This document shows positions 54,020-62,449 of a stretch of 64,000 bases of DNA, piece by piece (positions within the stretch are counted from its first letter, which is position 1; each line of letters starts with the position of its first letter). Source of the stretch: Poriferisodalis sp965208895. GTDB lineage: Bacteria > Actinomycetota > Acidimicrobiia > Acidimicrobiales > Poriferisodalaceae. The stretch is from NCBI RefSeq assembly GCF_965208895.1, contig NZ_OZ242363.1, positions 2,480,001 to 2,544,000 on the forward strand. The letters are read 5' to 3'. The notes beneath the pieces are model-generated. The model made no database searches. It was given only the letters and a program-made list of their open reading frames with translations, and was not told where the DNA came from. A program made the translations under genes and the position numbers.

Positions 54020-54940
54020 ATGAGTCCCACACTTTGGCGAAGCGACGGCCCGAACTTGGTCCTGTTGGCCGACAACATGTCAGCGCTTCCGCAGCTGCCC
54101 GACGAGTCGATGACGCTGATCTACATCGATCCACCGTTCAATACCGGACGCCGACAAGTCAGGCAGACACTGCAAACGCGACGCAGCGCCAACGGCGATC
54201 GTGTGGGGTTCCAAGGGGCAACTTACGAGACGGTGAAAGGGTCGCTATCTGCATACGACGACTCGTTCGGTGATTATTGGTCTTTCTTGGAACCGCGGCT
54301 TCAGCACGCATGGCGTTTGCTGACTGAGGACGGCACGCTGTACTTGCATCTTGACTACCGAGAAGTTCATTACGCCAAGGTTGTGCTCGATGCAATGTTC
54401 GGTCGAGATTGTTTCCTCAACGAAATCATCTGGGCTTACGACTACGGTGGTAGAGCGCGCAGTCGCTGGCCCGCAAAGCACGACAACATCCTAGTCTACG
54501 TGAAGAATCCGGACCGTTACCACTACGACAACGCTGCTGTAGACCGGGAACCTTATATGGCACCCGGACTTGTTACTCCCGAGAAGGCCGCTCGCGGCAA
54601 ATTGCCTACCGACGTGTGGTGGCATACCATTGTGTCGCCGACCGGCAAAGAAAAAACTGGCTATCCGACCCAAAAGCCTGAGGGCATTCTGAGACGTATC
54701 GTGCAGGCGAGCACTCGAACGGAGGATTGGGTGCTCGATTTCTTCGCTGGAAGTGGTACGACTGGCGCGGTGGCGGCCCAACTCGGACGTCGGTTCGTCA
54801 TGATCGACGACAATCCTGAGTCATATGATGTCATGCAGAGTCGGCTGGGCGACGGTGGGCTGCTGTCCTCTATTGAATACCGGTTGCTCGCCGGCGATGT
54901 CGACACAAGTGGCGCGGACAAGGAACAGGCAGTTGCCTGA
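54020..54940 (+). CDS. Site-specific DNA methyltransferase (beta-class, N6-adenine or N4-cytosine)
   Basis: A 306-aa methyltransferase with the order motif IV (IYIDPPFNTG, residues ~34-43) before motif I (FFAGSGTTG, ~240-250), the beta-class arrangement. Intermediate blocks are YDDSFGDYWSFLEPRL, GTLYLHLDYREVHYAKV and WWHTIVSPTGKEKTGYPTQK. DPPF favours adenine-N6. ATG 54020. The DNA here is visibly more A/T-rich than its surroundings (27 G+C of 60 in 54361-54420 against 42 of 60 in 53401-53460). The endonuclease-like gene follows by about 31 bp. Confidence 0.88.
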   Translation: MSPTLWRSDGPNLVLLADNMSALPQLPDESMTLIYIDPPFNTGRRQVRQTLQTRRSANGDRVGFQGATYETVKGSLSAYDDSFGDYWSFLEPRLQHAWRLLTEDGTLYLHLDYREVHYAKVVLDAMFGRDCFLNEIIWAYDYGGRARSRWPAKHDNILVYVKNPDRYHYDNAAVDREPYMAPGLVTPEKAARGKLPTDVWWHTIVSPTGKEKTGYPTQKPEGILRRIVQASTRTEDWVLDFFAGSGTTGAVAAQLGRRFVMIDDNPESYDVMQSRLGDGGLLSSIEYRLLAGDVDTSGADKEQAVA

Positions 54941-54971
54941 AAGAAATATCACTGATTCCAACTATCGATTG

Positions 54972-55487
54972 ATGTCAAGAATCTCGGCATCCCTTGAGGG
55001 CGAGTACGTCGATGACGCTGAAATGTGGGCTGAGAGCCCTTTCCAATGGATCAAGAGTCGTCCGTCTCGTCAGGTTGGTGCCATCGGTGAGAAACTCGTG
55101 CGGCGCTGGTGTGATGCGAGAGGCTTTCACACTGCCAGATCACCCGATACCGAGGCCGATCTACTCATCTCAGGCCTTCGAGTCGAGATCAAATACTCGA
55201 GACTGTGGACCGACAAGCTTGGCTATACGTTTCAACAGATACGCGATCAGAACTACGAATACTGCTTCTGCTTGGGCGTGTCACCCTTCGAAGTACACGC
55301 ATGGTTCATCCCGAAATCGGTACTCATGATCGACAAACCTCCTGCATTGAGGCCACAACATGGCGGAAGCTCAGGTCGCGACACGAAATGGCTGTCATTC
55401 CCGGCCGCATCTCCACCCAACTGGCTCCAGCCCTACGGCGGTTCCCTTGCGCAAGTTGAGGAGTTGATCAAGGGCCGTGCCGAATAG
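54972..55487 (+). CDS. PD-(D/E)XK endonuclease, cognate restriction enzyme
   Basis: A 171-aa protein whose PD-(D/E)XK core is visible: E40 (GAIGEKLVRRW), D63 (TEADLLIS) and E72-x-K74 (RVEIKYS), with spacing typical of type II restriction enzymes. It sits directly behind the methyltransferase. The start is uncertain: ATG 54972 leaves a 31-bp gap, while an in-frame GTG at 54909 would overlap the methyltransferase. Recognition sequence unknown. Confidence 0.75.
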   Translation: MSRISASLEGEYVDDAEMWAESPFQWIKSRPSRQVGAIGEKLVRRWCDARGFHTARSPDTEADLLISGLRVEIKYSRLWTDKLGYTFQQIRDQNYEYCFCLGVSPFEVHAWFIPKSVLMIDKPPALRPQHGGSSGRDTKWLSFPAASPPNWLQPYGGSLAQVEELIKGRAE

Positions 55488-55498
55488 CGCCGAACTAG

Positions 55499-55518
55499 GG
55501 ACTGTTTACAAACAGTCC
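55499..55518. repeat. Near-perfect palindrome
   Basis: Two 9-bp arms, GGACTGTTT and AAACAGTCC, separated by AC, begin 12 bp after the endonuclease stop. It could be an operator or a small hairpin; no function shown. Confidence 0.6.
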
Positions 55519-55558
55519 AACAGTAAGATGTTGCCGAGGACACTTGATACACTCCGGT

Positions 55559-55585
55559 CCTCCGATGTCAACTGAACATCGGAGG
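55559..55585. terminator. Terminator-like hairpin after the R-M genes
   Basis: Perfect 10-bp stem CCTCCGATGT/ACATCGGAGG with a 7-nt loop, without a T run. It could end the restriction-modification transcript or the minus-strand small ORF at 55604. Confidence 0.6.
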
Positions 55586-55603
55586 GCTGACAACATTCAG
55601 ACT

Positions 55604-55789
55604 CTAGGCAATTGTCTCAAGAATTGCCTCGTGAAGCTCCTTGTATGCCTTGATCCATTCGTCGGTCATTAGCGGCTCTCCGGCAGCCGCCTTGTCTCGA
55701 CGAACTGCCGGCAGGTGTCGGCTTGCTATGACAGCAGCCATTGGAGCGGGGAACGTGGGCCAACTGGACTGGTGCTGTGATTCGCTCAT
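55604..55789 (-). CDS. Small hypothetical protein
   Basis: A 61-aa ORF from ATG 55789; an in-frame start lies further up at 55903. The C-terminal part (GEPLMTDEWIKAYKELHEAI) looks protein-like and helical, but no family is recognised. It lies in the A/T-richer R-M neighbourhood. It may be spurious. Confidence 0.35.
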   Translation of the reverse strand: MSESQHQSSWPTFPAPMAAVIASRHLPAVRRDKAAAGEPLMTDEWIKAYKELHEAILETIA

Positions 55790-55957
55790 GCCGTGCACCG
55801 TACATCGGATCGAAGAATGAGCAGGCACTGCACGGCCCCAATCCATACGCTCCACACACGAGTCACAGTCGGCCTCGTGGTCACTCACCGACGTAGTCCC
55901 CAAGAGAATCGCTGCAGGCTGATTGGTGACGCCCCAACACCGACTGCGCCGAACGGG

Positions 55958-56788
55958 TCAGGCGGTCTCAGCCGGGCGGTCGGTGTGGCTCCACTGTGAC
56001 CATGAGCCGATGTACACGCGAGGGCGGCCCAAGCCGGCGTGCTCCATGGCGAGCGCGTCCATGCAGGCGCTGACGCCTGAGCCGCAGTACACGACCGCGT
56101 TGTTGGCGGCGCCAGCGTCTTCCACGCCCTCGGATTCATAGCGGGCTCGCAGCGCCTGCGGGTTAGCGAATCGGCCGTCGGGGCCGAGGTTGTCGGTCAT
56201 CGGCACATTGACTGCGCCGGGGATGTGGCCGGGGCGCGGATCGACGGGCTCGGTTTCGCCGCGGTAACGGTCGCCGCCCCGGGCGTCGATCAGCACGGTT
56301 TCCGGATCGGCACCTGCGCCAGCCGCTTGGTCGATATCGACGAACGCCCCGTCCGGCCAGGCCCGCACTGGGCAATCGCAAGGTGCCCGCACATTCGGCG
56401 CTGTCTCGACAGCGCCGGTCCACGATCCCAGTCCCCCGTCGAGCAGCGCCGCATCGTGACCCAGCACTCGCAGCATCCACACCATGCGCCCAGCAGCAGT
56501 GCCGTTCAGGTCGTCGTAAGCCACCACCGGGTCATCGGGACTGATGCCGAGGCTTCCCAGGGATGCCGCAAAGCTCTCGGCACTCGGCAGTGGGTGCCGG
56601 CCCAACCCGGGAGCGCCATGAGCAGACAGATGCTCGTCGAGGTTGACCCAGATCGCTCCGGCAATGTGGCCGTCCAGGTACGCGTCGTAGCCGGACCGGC
56701 CGTCGAGGTACCAGCGCACGTCGTACAGCACGATGTCGTCGCGACCGGCGATCTCGGTGGCGCCCACAACAGGCGGGAGCAGGGCCAT
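55958..56788 (-). CDS. Thiosulfate/mercaptopyruvate sulfurtransferase (two rhodanese domains)
   Basis: A 276-aa tandem-rhodanese enzyme. The N-terminal domain has DVRWYLDG and HIAGAIWVNLDEH; the C-terminal catalytic domain has GHIPGAVNVPMTDN and the active-site loop YCGSGVSAC with the persulfide-forming cysteine. The CGSGVSA sequence is of the thiosulfate/mercaptopyruvate transferase type. I start at ATG 56788, with GAGGG 4-8 bases upstream; GTG 56815 would add nine residues, but that DNA is a duplicated copy of the 3' end of the neighbouring MBL gene. It is in the same direction as the MBL gene, which suggests sulfide/persulfide handling. Confidence 0.92.
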   Translation of the reverse strand: MALLPPVVGATEIAGRDDIVLYDVRWYLDGRSGYDAYLDGHIAGAIWVNLDEHLSAHGAPGLGRHPLPSAESFAASLGSLGISPDDPVVAYDDLNGTAAGRMVWMLRVLGHDAALLDGGLGSWTGAVETAPNVRAPCDCPVRAWPDGAFVDIDQAAGAGADPETVLIDARGGDRYRGETEPVDPRPGHIPGAVNVPMTDNLGPDGRFANPQALRARYESEGVEDAGAANNAVVYCGSGVSACMDALAMEHAGLGRPRVYIGSWSQWSHTDRPAETA

Positions 56789-56883
56789 CAGCCCTCGCCG
56801 AACATCATCAGCCACTGCGTCACCATCGCACCCTCGGCGCAGGACATCGCGCTCAGCCCTGGCCGAACATCATCAGCCACTGC
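56788..56883 (-). repeat. 31-bp direct repeat at the MBL/rhodanese junction
   Basis: 56788-56818 and 56853-56883 are identical except for one C/G difference. The right copy is the last codons and stop of the MBL gene (QWLMMFGQG). The left copy is a free duplicate that now supplies the ribosome site and start of the rhodanese gene. Confidence 0.9.
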
Positions 56884-57602
56884 TGCTCGCTGGTCGGCTT
56901 GAAGACGTAGTTCATCTGGCGGGTTTGGCCCATCGTGGCGCTGGGCTCGAATGAGTACCGGTGTCCGGGGAACAGCACGGTGGAGTCGGGGACCTTGGCC
57001 AGCGTGCCATGCAGCGAGCGGTACATCGCAGCCGAATCGCTGCCGGGCAGGTCCATCCGGCCGCAGCCGTCGAGGAACAGCGTGTCGCCCGCAACCAGCG
57101 CCCCGCCCACCAGAAAGCACTGGCTGCCAGGCGTATGGCCGGGCGTGTGCAGCAGCTCGATGTCGACGGCGCCGACTGACACGACATCGCCGGGAGCGTG
57201 CAGTTCCATGTCGCTCATCGAGATGCCTGTGGTCTTTTGCACTAGCTCGGCCTCAGGCACCTGCAGGTGGATCTTGGTGCCCTGGCGTTCGAGCAGCTGG
57301 GCTACGCCCTCGATGCTGTAGCCCATCATGTTCCCGCCGATGTGATCGGCGTGGAAGTGCGTGGCCAGCACGCCGGTGAGCTGCATCTCGTCTTCGGCCA
57401 GGATGTCCAAGAGGTCGTCGACGTCGTAGGCCGGGTCCACCACGACTGCCTCGCGGGTCTCCCGGTCGCCGATGAGGTACGCGAAGTTCACCATCTGGCG
57501 GGCAATCGGATCGCTGGTGGCGAAGTCCTGCCCCGATAGCAGCTGGCGGAAATACAGCCTGCTCTCGTCGGGCGGCTTCGTCGCCTGGGGGTCATCAGCC
57601 AT
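56853..57602 (-). CDS. MBL-fold hydrolase, persulfide-dioxygenase (ETHE1)-like
   Basis: A 249-aa metallo-beta-lactamase-fold enzyme with the metal motif THFHADHIGG (HxHxDH) and further ligands in TPGHTPGS and DTLFLDGCGRMDLPGSD, ending with FPGHRYSFEP. The DGCGRxD signature and pairing with a rhodanese are typical of persulfide dioxygenases, which oxidise glutathione or another low-molecular-weight thiol persulfide to sulfite. A glyoxalase-II-like activity is an alternative. ATG 57602. Divergent from the acyl-CoA dehydrogenase at 57693. Confidence 0.88.
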   Translation of the reverse strand: MADDPQATKPPDESRLYFRQLLSGQDFATSDPIARQMVNFAYLIGDRETREAVVVDPAYDVDDLLDILAEDEMQLTGVLATHFHADHIGGNMMGYSIEGVAQLLERQGTKIHLQVPEAELVQKTTGISMSDMELHAPGDVVSVGAVDIELLHTPGHTPGSQCFLVGGALVAGDTLFLDGCGRMDLPGSDSAAMYRSLHGTLAKVPDSTVLFPGHRYSFEPSATMGQTRQMNYVFKPTSEQQWLMMFGQG

Positions 57603-57692
57603 GGCAGCGCACAGTAACTAATGGACGACGCCGATGAGCGCGCCCGCGACAGAGGGTTGGCCTGCCAGCGTCGAGCGCGGCAGTATGCGCCC

Positions 57693-58865
57693 ATGAGTCA
57701 AACGCCTGCCCCGCTGTCGGACTTCTACGAGATGGACGAGTTTCTTTCTGATGAAGAGGTCATGATCCGCGACACTGTCGCCGCTTTCGTGGCCAAGGAG
57801 TGGGACCCGATCGTGGGCGACCACTTCGAGGCAGGCACGTTCCCGATGGAGCTGGTGCCCACGATTGCCGACATGGGCCTGCTCGGCATGCACCTCGACG
57901 GTTTCGGCTGCGCGGGTGCCTCGGCGATGGCCTACGGCGTGGCCTGCCGGGAACTCGAAGCCGGCGACAGCGGGCTGCGCAGCTTTGTGTCGGTGCAGGG
58001 CTCGCTGTGCATGTTCCCCATCTGGCGCTACGGCTCAACTGAGCAGAAGGAGATGTGGCTGCCGCGCATGGCTGCGGGCGAGATCATCGGCTGTTTCGGG
58101 CTGACCGAGCCCGACCACGGCTCCGATCCGGTCTCGATGACCACTCGGGCGGTCCGGCGGGGCGATACGTGGGTCCTCAACGGCGCCAAGCGGTGGATCA
58201 CCAACGCCGGGCTGGCGGACCTGGCCATCGTCTGGGCCAACACCGACGACGGCTTCCGGGGCTTCCTGGTGCCGACCGACTCCCCCGGATTCGAGGCTCG
58301 CAAGATCCAGAACAAGCTCTCGCTGCGAGCCTCGGTGACCGGCGAGTTCTATATGGACGACGTCGAAGTGCCCGAGTCGATGCGGCTGCCCGACGCGCTC
58401 AGCATCGGTGCACCGCTGAGCTGCCTGTCCGAAGCCCGCTTCGGCATTGCGTTCGGGGCGGTGGGCGTGGCGCGCTGCTGCTACGAGACGGCGCTCGCCT
58501 ACCAGCTCGAACGCCCGCAGTTCGGCAAGCCGCTGGCCAGCTTCCAGATCAGCCAGATCAAGTTCGCCGACATGCTCACCGACATCACCAACGCCAACCT
58601 GCAGGCCATGCGGCTCGGCCAGCTCAAAGAGCAGCACCGGCTGCGGCCGCACCACATCTCGATGGCCAAGCGGCACAACTGCCGGGTCGCCATCGACACC
58701 GCCCGAACGGCCCGGGCGATGATGGGCGCCAACGGGGTCTCGACGGAGTATGCGCCCATGCGCCACGCAGCCAACATGGAATCGGTCATGACCTACGAGG
58801 GCACCGAGGAGATCCACGGGCTGATCCTCGGCCAGCAGATCACCAACATCCCCGCCTTCCGCTGA
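57693..58865 (+). CDS. Acyl-CoA dehydrogenase, glutaryl-CoA-dehydrogenase-like
   Basis: A 390-aa flavoenzyme. SGLRSFVSVQGSLCMFPI and YGSTEQKEMWLPRMAAGEII are strongly like glutaryl-CoA dehydrogenase, GLTEPDHGSDP and AKRWITNAGLADLAIVWA bind FAD, and the C-terminal YEGTEEIHGLILG carries the catalytic Glu. Glutaryl-CoA dehydrogenase decarboxylates glutaryl-CoA to crotonyl-CoA; residues after the flavin site that decide this are not checked. ATG 57693 is chosen because the upstream 24 codons are not conserved. Confidence 0.86.
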   Translation: MSQTPAPLSDFYEMDEFLSDEEVMIRDTVAAFVAKEWDPIVGDHFEAGTFPMELVPTIADMGLLGMHLDGFGCAGASAMAYGVACRELEAGDSGLRSFVSVQGSLCMFPIWRYGSTEQKEMWLPRMAAGEIIGCFGLTEPDHGSDPVSMTTRAVRRGDTWVLNGAKRWITNAGLADLAIVWANTDDGFRGFLVPTDSPGFEARKIQNKLSLRASVTGEFYMDDVEVPESMRLPDALSIGAPLSCLSEARFGIAFGAVGVARCCYETALAYQLERPQFGKPLASFQISQIKFADMLTDITNANLQAMRLGQLKEQHRLRPHHISMAKRHNCRVAIDTARTARAMMGANGVSTEYAPMRHAANMESVMTYEGTEEIHGLILGQQITNIPAFR

Positions 58866-59201
58866 CCGCTCCGGCGGTCGGAGGGGATGCGCGCACTGGG
58901 CAACATTCGCGCAGCAGAAGCTCTCATCTCTCGCCCTGGGCCGGCGTGTTGACCAGGTGCAGGCGCGCGAACCACAGGGGCCGCGGCCGTTGGACAGTGG
59001 CCCAGCGGACTGCGTCGATGTCGTCCGCGGTTGCAGGCTCACGGGCCGCAAGGGACGGCTCAGCTTCGGATGGCAATGGAGAGCCGACGTGGCCGGCCGA
59101 CCGACACGCAACTGCAATGGCGCTGTGGGAACGTTGACGCGAGCATGGGCGTCATTCGGGTAGTGCCGGGCAATGCTCGGCCAACCCCAGGAGGGAACGC
59201 C
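58866..59201 (+). other. Intergenic region upstream of the leader ORF
   Basis: 336 bp with no convincing gene. A weak 6-bp stem (58864-58869 with 58874-58879, 4-nt loop) at the acyl-CoA dehydrogenase stop may help termination. The promoter for the leader ORF and DUF4349 gene should lie here; none is obvious. Confidence 0.4.
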
Positions 59202-59258
59202 ATGACCGTTCCAGACAAGCACCTCCGGCGTGCTGCTCCGCCAAGGAGATCGCTATGA
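59202..59258 (+). CDS. 18-residue leader peptide coupled to DUF4349 gene
   Basis: ATG 59202 has a strong AGGAGGG (59189-59195) 6 bases upstream and encodes MTVPDKHLRRAAPPRRSL. The stop TGA 59256-59258 overlaps the ATG of the next gene (ATGA). The peptide is basic with two RR pairs. Its ribosome site is better than expected for chance, and it may control access to the downstream start. Confidence 0.55.
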   Translation: MTVPDKHLRRAAPPRRSL

Positions 59259-60742
59259 GCGCAACAGGTTCCACCGCAACTGCAGCACAAGCAGGCCGAC
59301 CGCGACTCGCGTCGCATCGACCGAAGACCTCGCATCGCCCCTTGAGACGAACCGCCGCCGCAATGGTGGCGCTGCTGCTCGTCGCAGCGGCGTGCAGTGC
59401 CGGCGACGATGACGATGCCGCTGCAGACAGCTTCGGCGGCAGCAACGAGCGGGCACTCGTTGCGTCCGCGGCCTCAGACAGTGCAAGCACCAATTCGCGC
59501 GAACTCGACGCTGACATGAGCGAAGAGCAGGCCTTCGACGAAGAGATGGCGGTTGCCGGCGAGATGGACGACGCAGAGATGTCGGACGGCTCCGACACGA
59601 GCGCCTTGGCGACCGGCGTGGCCGCGACACCCGCAGACTTCGGCCGGGACATCATCCGTACGGCGTGGATCGCGGTGGAGACCGCCGACGTGGCCGCTGC
59701 AGCCGCCAGAGCCAACTCCATCATCGAAGGACTTGGCGGGTTTGCCTTCTCCCAGGAGACGAGCACCCGAAGCCGCGCGCGCACCACGCTGACGTTCAAG
59801 GTCCGTCCTGAGCAATTCGCGACTGCGTTGGAGCGATTGTCCAACGTGGGCGAACTGGTCGAGCAGTCGGTGAACGCTGAAGACGTCACCGACATCGTCG
59901 TGGACCTGAACAGCCGCATCTCGACTGCGGAGATCAGCGTGAACAGGCTGCGTGAGTTCCTGTCGCAGGCAACCGAAGTGGAGGGTGTGGCCGAGCTGGA
60001 GCGCGAGCTCGCGAACCGCGAGACGAACCTCGAACGCCTGCGAGGGCAGCTGCGCTCGCTGCGAAACCGGGTGGACTTGTCCACGATCACCCTGTCGATC
60101 ACGGAATCCGTGGAGGCGGTGCCGCCCACCGCCGTCGCCTTGCGCGCTTGGATAGCGACTGGCGACGAAGACCCTTGCCTCGGGTTCACCGACGTCGTCG
60201 TGCCACCGGACGGCGAGGTCGGCTTCTGCTTCGAGCTCGAGAACGAAGGCGAGACCACGCTGACCCAAGTCGCGCTCAACTCCAATGCCCTGCGTTTCCG
60301 GATGGAGCAGCTTCAGGTGCCCGGCGCCGATGACGGCGCCGACATCTCGCGTATCGAACCAGGGCAGCGGCGGATCGCGAAGTACAGCGAGCAGGTCGAC
60401 AACGGACGCGTCGGTGGTCGAGTGGCAACCCGCGGCCTGGAAATCGACGTTCGTCTGAGCGCCGTGCCAGTCACCGAGACGGGCACCGAACTGGCCCGGC
60501 TGGCCCGCTCCACCGCGCTGTTCCTGACGGTCGAAGAAGAGGACACGCCCCCCGGCTTCGGCGACGCGCTGAGCGGTGGGTGGAACGCTCTGGTCGCGGT
60601 CGGCAACGGCGTGCTGCTCGTCATCGGCGCCCTGCTGCCGTTCCTGCCGGTCATCGTGATCGCATTGGCAGTGGCGTTGTGGTGGCTGCGCCGCCGCCGA
60701 GCCCGGCGATCCGCCACAGCGGGTGTCTCCAACGAGAGCTGA
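59255..60742 (+). CDS. DUF4349 domain membrane-anchored lipoprotein
   Basis: A 495-aa protein. Residues ~32-48 form a lipoprotein signal (AAAMVALLLVAAACSAG) whose lipobox ends in Cys. An acidic linker precedes the DUF4349 core (IIRTAWIAVETADVAAAA ... TLTFKVRPEQFATALERLSN ... VVDLNSRISTAEISVNRL), with a predicted coiled-coil around residues 215-270. A C-terminal hydrophobic segment (VLLVIGALLPFLPVIVIALA) ends in a basic tail. The family is of unknown function. ATG 59255 has AAGGAGAT 7-14 bases upstream, inside the leader ORF. Confidence 0.88.
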   Translation: MSATGSTATAAQAGRPRLASHRPKTSHRPLRRTAAAMVALLLVAAACSAGDDDDAAADSFGGSNERALVASAASDSASTNSRELDADMSEEQAFDEEMAVAGEMDDAEMSDGSDTSALATGVAATPADFGRDIIRTAWIAVETADVAAAAARANSIIEGLGGFAFSQETSTRSRARTTLTFKVRPEQFATALERLSNVGELVEQSVNAEDVTDIVVDLNSRISTAEISVNRLREFLSQATEVEGVAELERELANRETNLERLRGQLRSLRNRVDLSTITLSITESVEAVPPTAVALRAWIATGDEDPCLGFTDVVVPPDGEVGFCFELENEGETTLTQVALNSNALRFRMEQLQVPGADDGADISRIEPGQRRIAKYSEQVDNGRVGGRVATRGLEIDVRLSAVPVTETGTELARLARSTALFLTVEEEDTPPGFGDALSGGWNALVAVGNGVLLVIGALLPFLPVIVIALAVALWWLRRRRARRSATAGVSNES

Positions 60743-60811
60743 TCTGCCACGGCACCCTCGCGTCGGTGCGCATCACCAGGACTCCTGGTGAAGAAGTGCC
60801 GACAGCTGTAC

Positions 60812-60853
60812 CGGACAAATACGGACAGACAGTGGCATGTCCGTTTATGTCCG
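60812..60853 (+). promoter_or_regulatory. Candidate Ada operator, four CGGACA half-sites
   Basis: CGGACA-N4-CGGACA (60812-60827) is followed, after a 10-bp spacer, by TGTCCG-N4-TGTCCG (60838-60853), a symmetric array of two direct and two inverted hexamers. It ends 24 bp before the ada-alkA ATG. Ada-type regulators bind direct-repeat boxes upstream of their own gene, so an operator is plausible. Confidence 0.55.
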
Positions 60854-60877
60854 ATTAAGCCCTGCCAGACTCGCCCC

Positions 60878-62422
60878 ATGCAGGTCTCGGCGGTGCGCAC
60901 GACGGGCATCTACTGCCGGGCGGACTGCTCGGCGCAACCGTTGCCTCACAACGTGACGCACTATTCCAACCCGGTGGCCGCCGAGGTGAACGGCTTCCGC
61001 CCCTGCCTGCACTGCCATCCTGAACGCCGCGCCGGCTCGCTGGCTGATCTCGACGTTCCAGCACCGGTCCAGGCGGCCTTGCTGCGGATCAATGACGGCT
61101 TCCTGGACGATCACGACGAGGAGGCACTCGCGGCTCACGTGGGCTACAGCGCCCGCCAGCTCCGGCGGCTGTTCGAGCTCCATGTCGGCGCGACGCCCAC
61201 GACCATCGCCCGGTCACGCCGAGCGCACTTTGCGCGCTCCCTGATCGACGACACCGATCTGACGTTCGCCCAGATCGCCTGCGCCGCAGGGTTCACCGGG
61301 CCCCGCCAGCTGCACCGGGCGATCACGTCGGTTTTCTGCTTCACGCCGACTGAGCTGCGTTCGAAGCGACGGCGGGGTGAAGGTCCACGCCTTGACGGCG
61401 GCCTTGTGCTGGGCATCCCGTATCTCGCGCCATATGACTTCGAGGCGTTCACTTCCCACCAGGCCGCCCGTGTCATTCCCGGTGTCGAAGCTGTGACCGC
61501 CTACCCCACTGCATCTGATCTCAAAGGGTTCGATTCCACCGGGCCCAGGTACGTCCGCAGCTTTGCCGCATGCGGGCACCCGGGCATTGCAGAAGTGATG
61601 CTGCCCGCAGACACCGCCGTCGGAGCGCACTGGCCCACTAAAGCAGTCTCTGGGTCCAACTGGCCCGACGAGGCGACCCGACGATTGCAGTTACGGCTGC
61701 ATCTGCCGACGTACGACTCGATCATCGATGCGGTCAGCCGCTGCCGCGCACTGCTCGGCACTGACGCCGACCCTGCACCCCCAACAGCCGCGCTCGCTGA
61801 TGACCCGCTCATCGGACCGCTCGTCGGTGAGGCACCGGGCCTGCGAGTGCCACGATCGTGGGACCGCTTCGAGACTGCTATCCGCATCGTCGTCAATCAA
61901 CAAATCTCGCTCGCGGCGGCATCCACGATGGCCGGCCGGATCGCACAGCGCCTTGGCACACCCATCGATGCGCTCTCGGAGTGCTGCGAAGGCGGCCCTG
62001 TCCCGCTGTCGCGCTTGTTCCCCGACGCAGCCACGCTCGCTGGCGCTGGACCGTCCGGGCTCGCCGGGCTGGGGTTCACCCAACGGCGCATCGACACCGT
62101 CGTGGGCGTCGCCCGGGCAGTGGCCAGCGGCGAGGTGGACCTGTGCGCAGCCGACAACCTCGAAGCCGTGGTGGCCCAGCTGTGCGAACTGCCTGGCATC
62201 GGCCCGTGGACCGCGCATCTCATCGCAATGCGGGTCTACGGCCACGACGATGCGTTCCCGGCGTCAGACCTCGGCCTGCGCCGGGCCGTCGAGCAGCTCG
62301 TCGGGCACCCGGTCAGTGCCAGCGAACTCGAGGCGCTGGCCGAGCCGTGGCGTCCCTACCGAGCATGGGCTGCGCAGCACCTGTGGCACGCGGCGGCCCG
62401 CCAAGCCTCGGCCACCCGCTGA
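60878..62422 (+). CDS. Ada-type regulator fused to AlkA DNA glycosylase
   Basis: A 514-aa bifunctional alkylation-response protein. The N-terminal Zn module has C13, C17, C43 and C46 (GIYCRADC, RPCLHC), the Ada spacing, where C13 accepts methyl groups from phosphotriesters. An AraC-type helix-turn-helix follows (LAAHVGYSARQLRRLFELHV, residues ~88-107). Then come an AlkA-N domain (~180-290) and the HhH-GPD glycosylase (ELPGIGPWTAHLIAMR, then SDLGLRRAV with its catalytic Asp). It lacks the Ada O6-methyltransferase domain; a separate one is encoded next. The frame is open upstream to 60788; I use ATG 60878. Confidence 0.92.
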   Translation: MQVSAVRTTGIYCRADCSAQPLPHNVTHYSNPVAAEVNGFRPCLHCHPERRAGSLADLDVPAPVQAALLRINDGFLDDHDEEALAAHVGYSARQLRRLFELHVGATPTTIARSRRAHFARSLIDDTDLTFAQIACAAGFTGPRQLHRAITSVFCFTPTELRSKRRRGEGPRLDGGLVLGIPYLAPYDFEAFTSHQAARVIPGVEAVTAYPTASDLKGFDSTGPRYVRSFAACGHPGIAEVMLPADTAVGAHWPTKAVSGSNWPDEATRRLQLRLHLPTYDSIIDAVSRCRALLGTDADPAPPTAALADDPLIGPLVGEAPGLRVPRSWDRFETAIRIVVNQQISLAAASTMAGRIAQRLGTPIDALSECCEGGPVPLSRLFPDAATLAGAGPSGLAGLGFTQRRIDTVVGVARAVASGEVDLCAADNLEAVVAQLCELPGIGPWTAHLIAMRVYGHDDAFPASDLGLRRAVEQLVGHPVSASELEALAEPWRPYRAWAAQHLWHAAARQASATR

Positions 62423-62449
62423 TTTCGATCCCGATACAGAAAGCACCTC

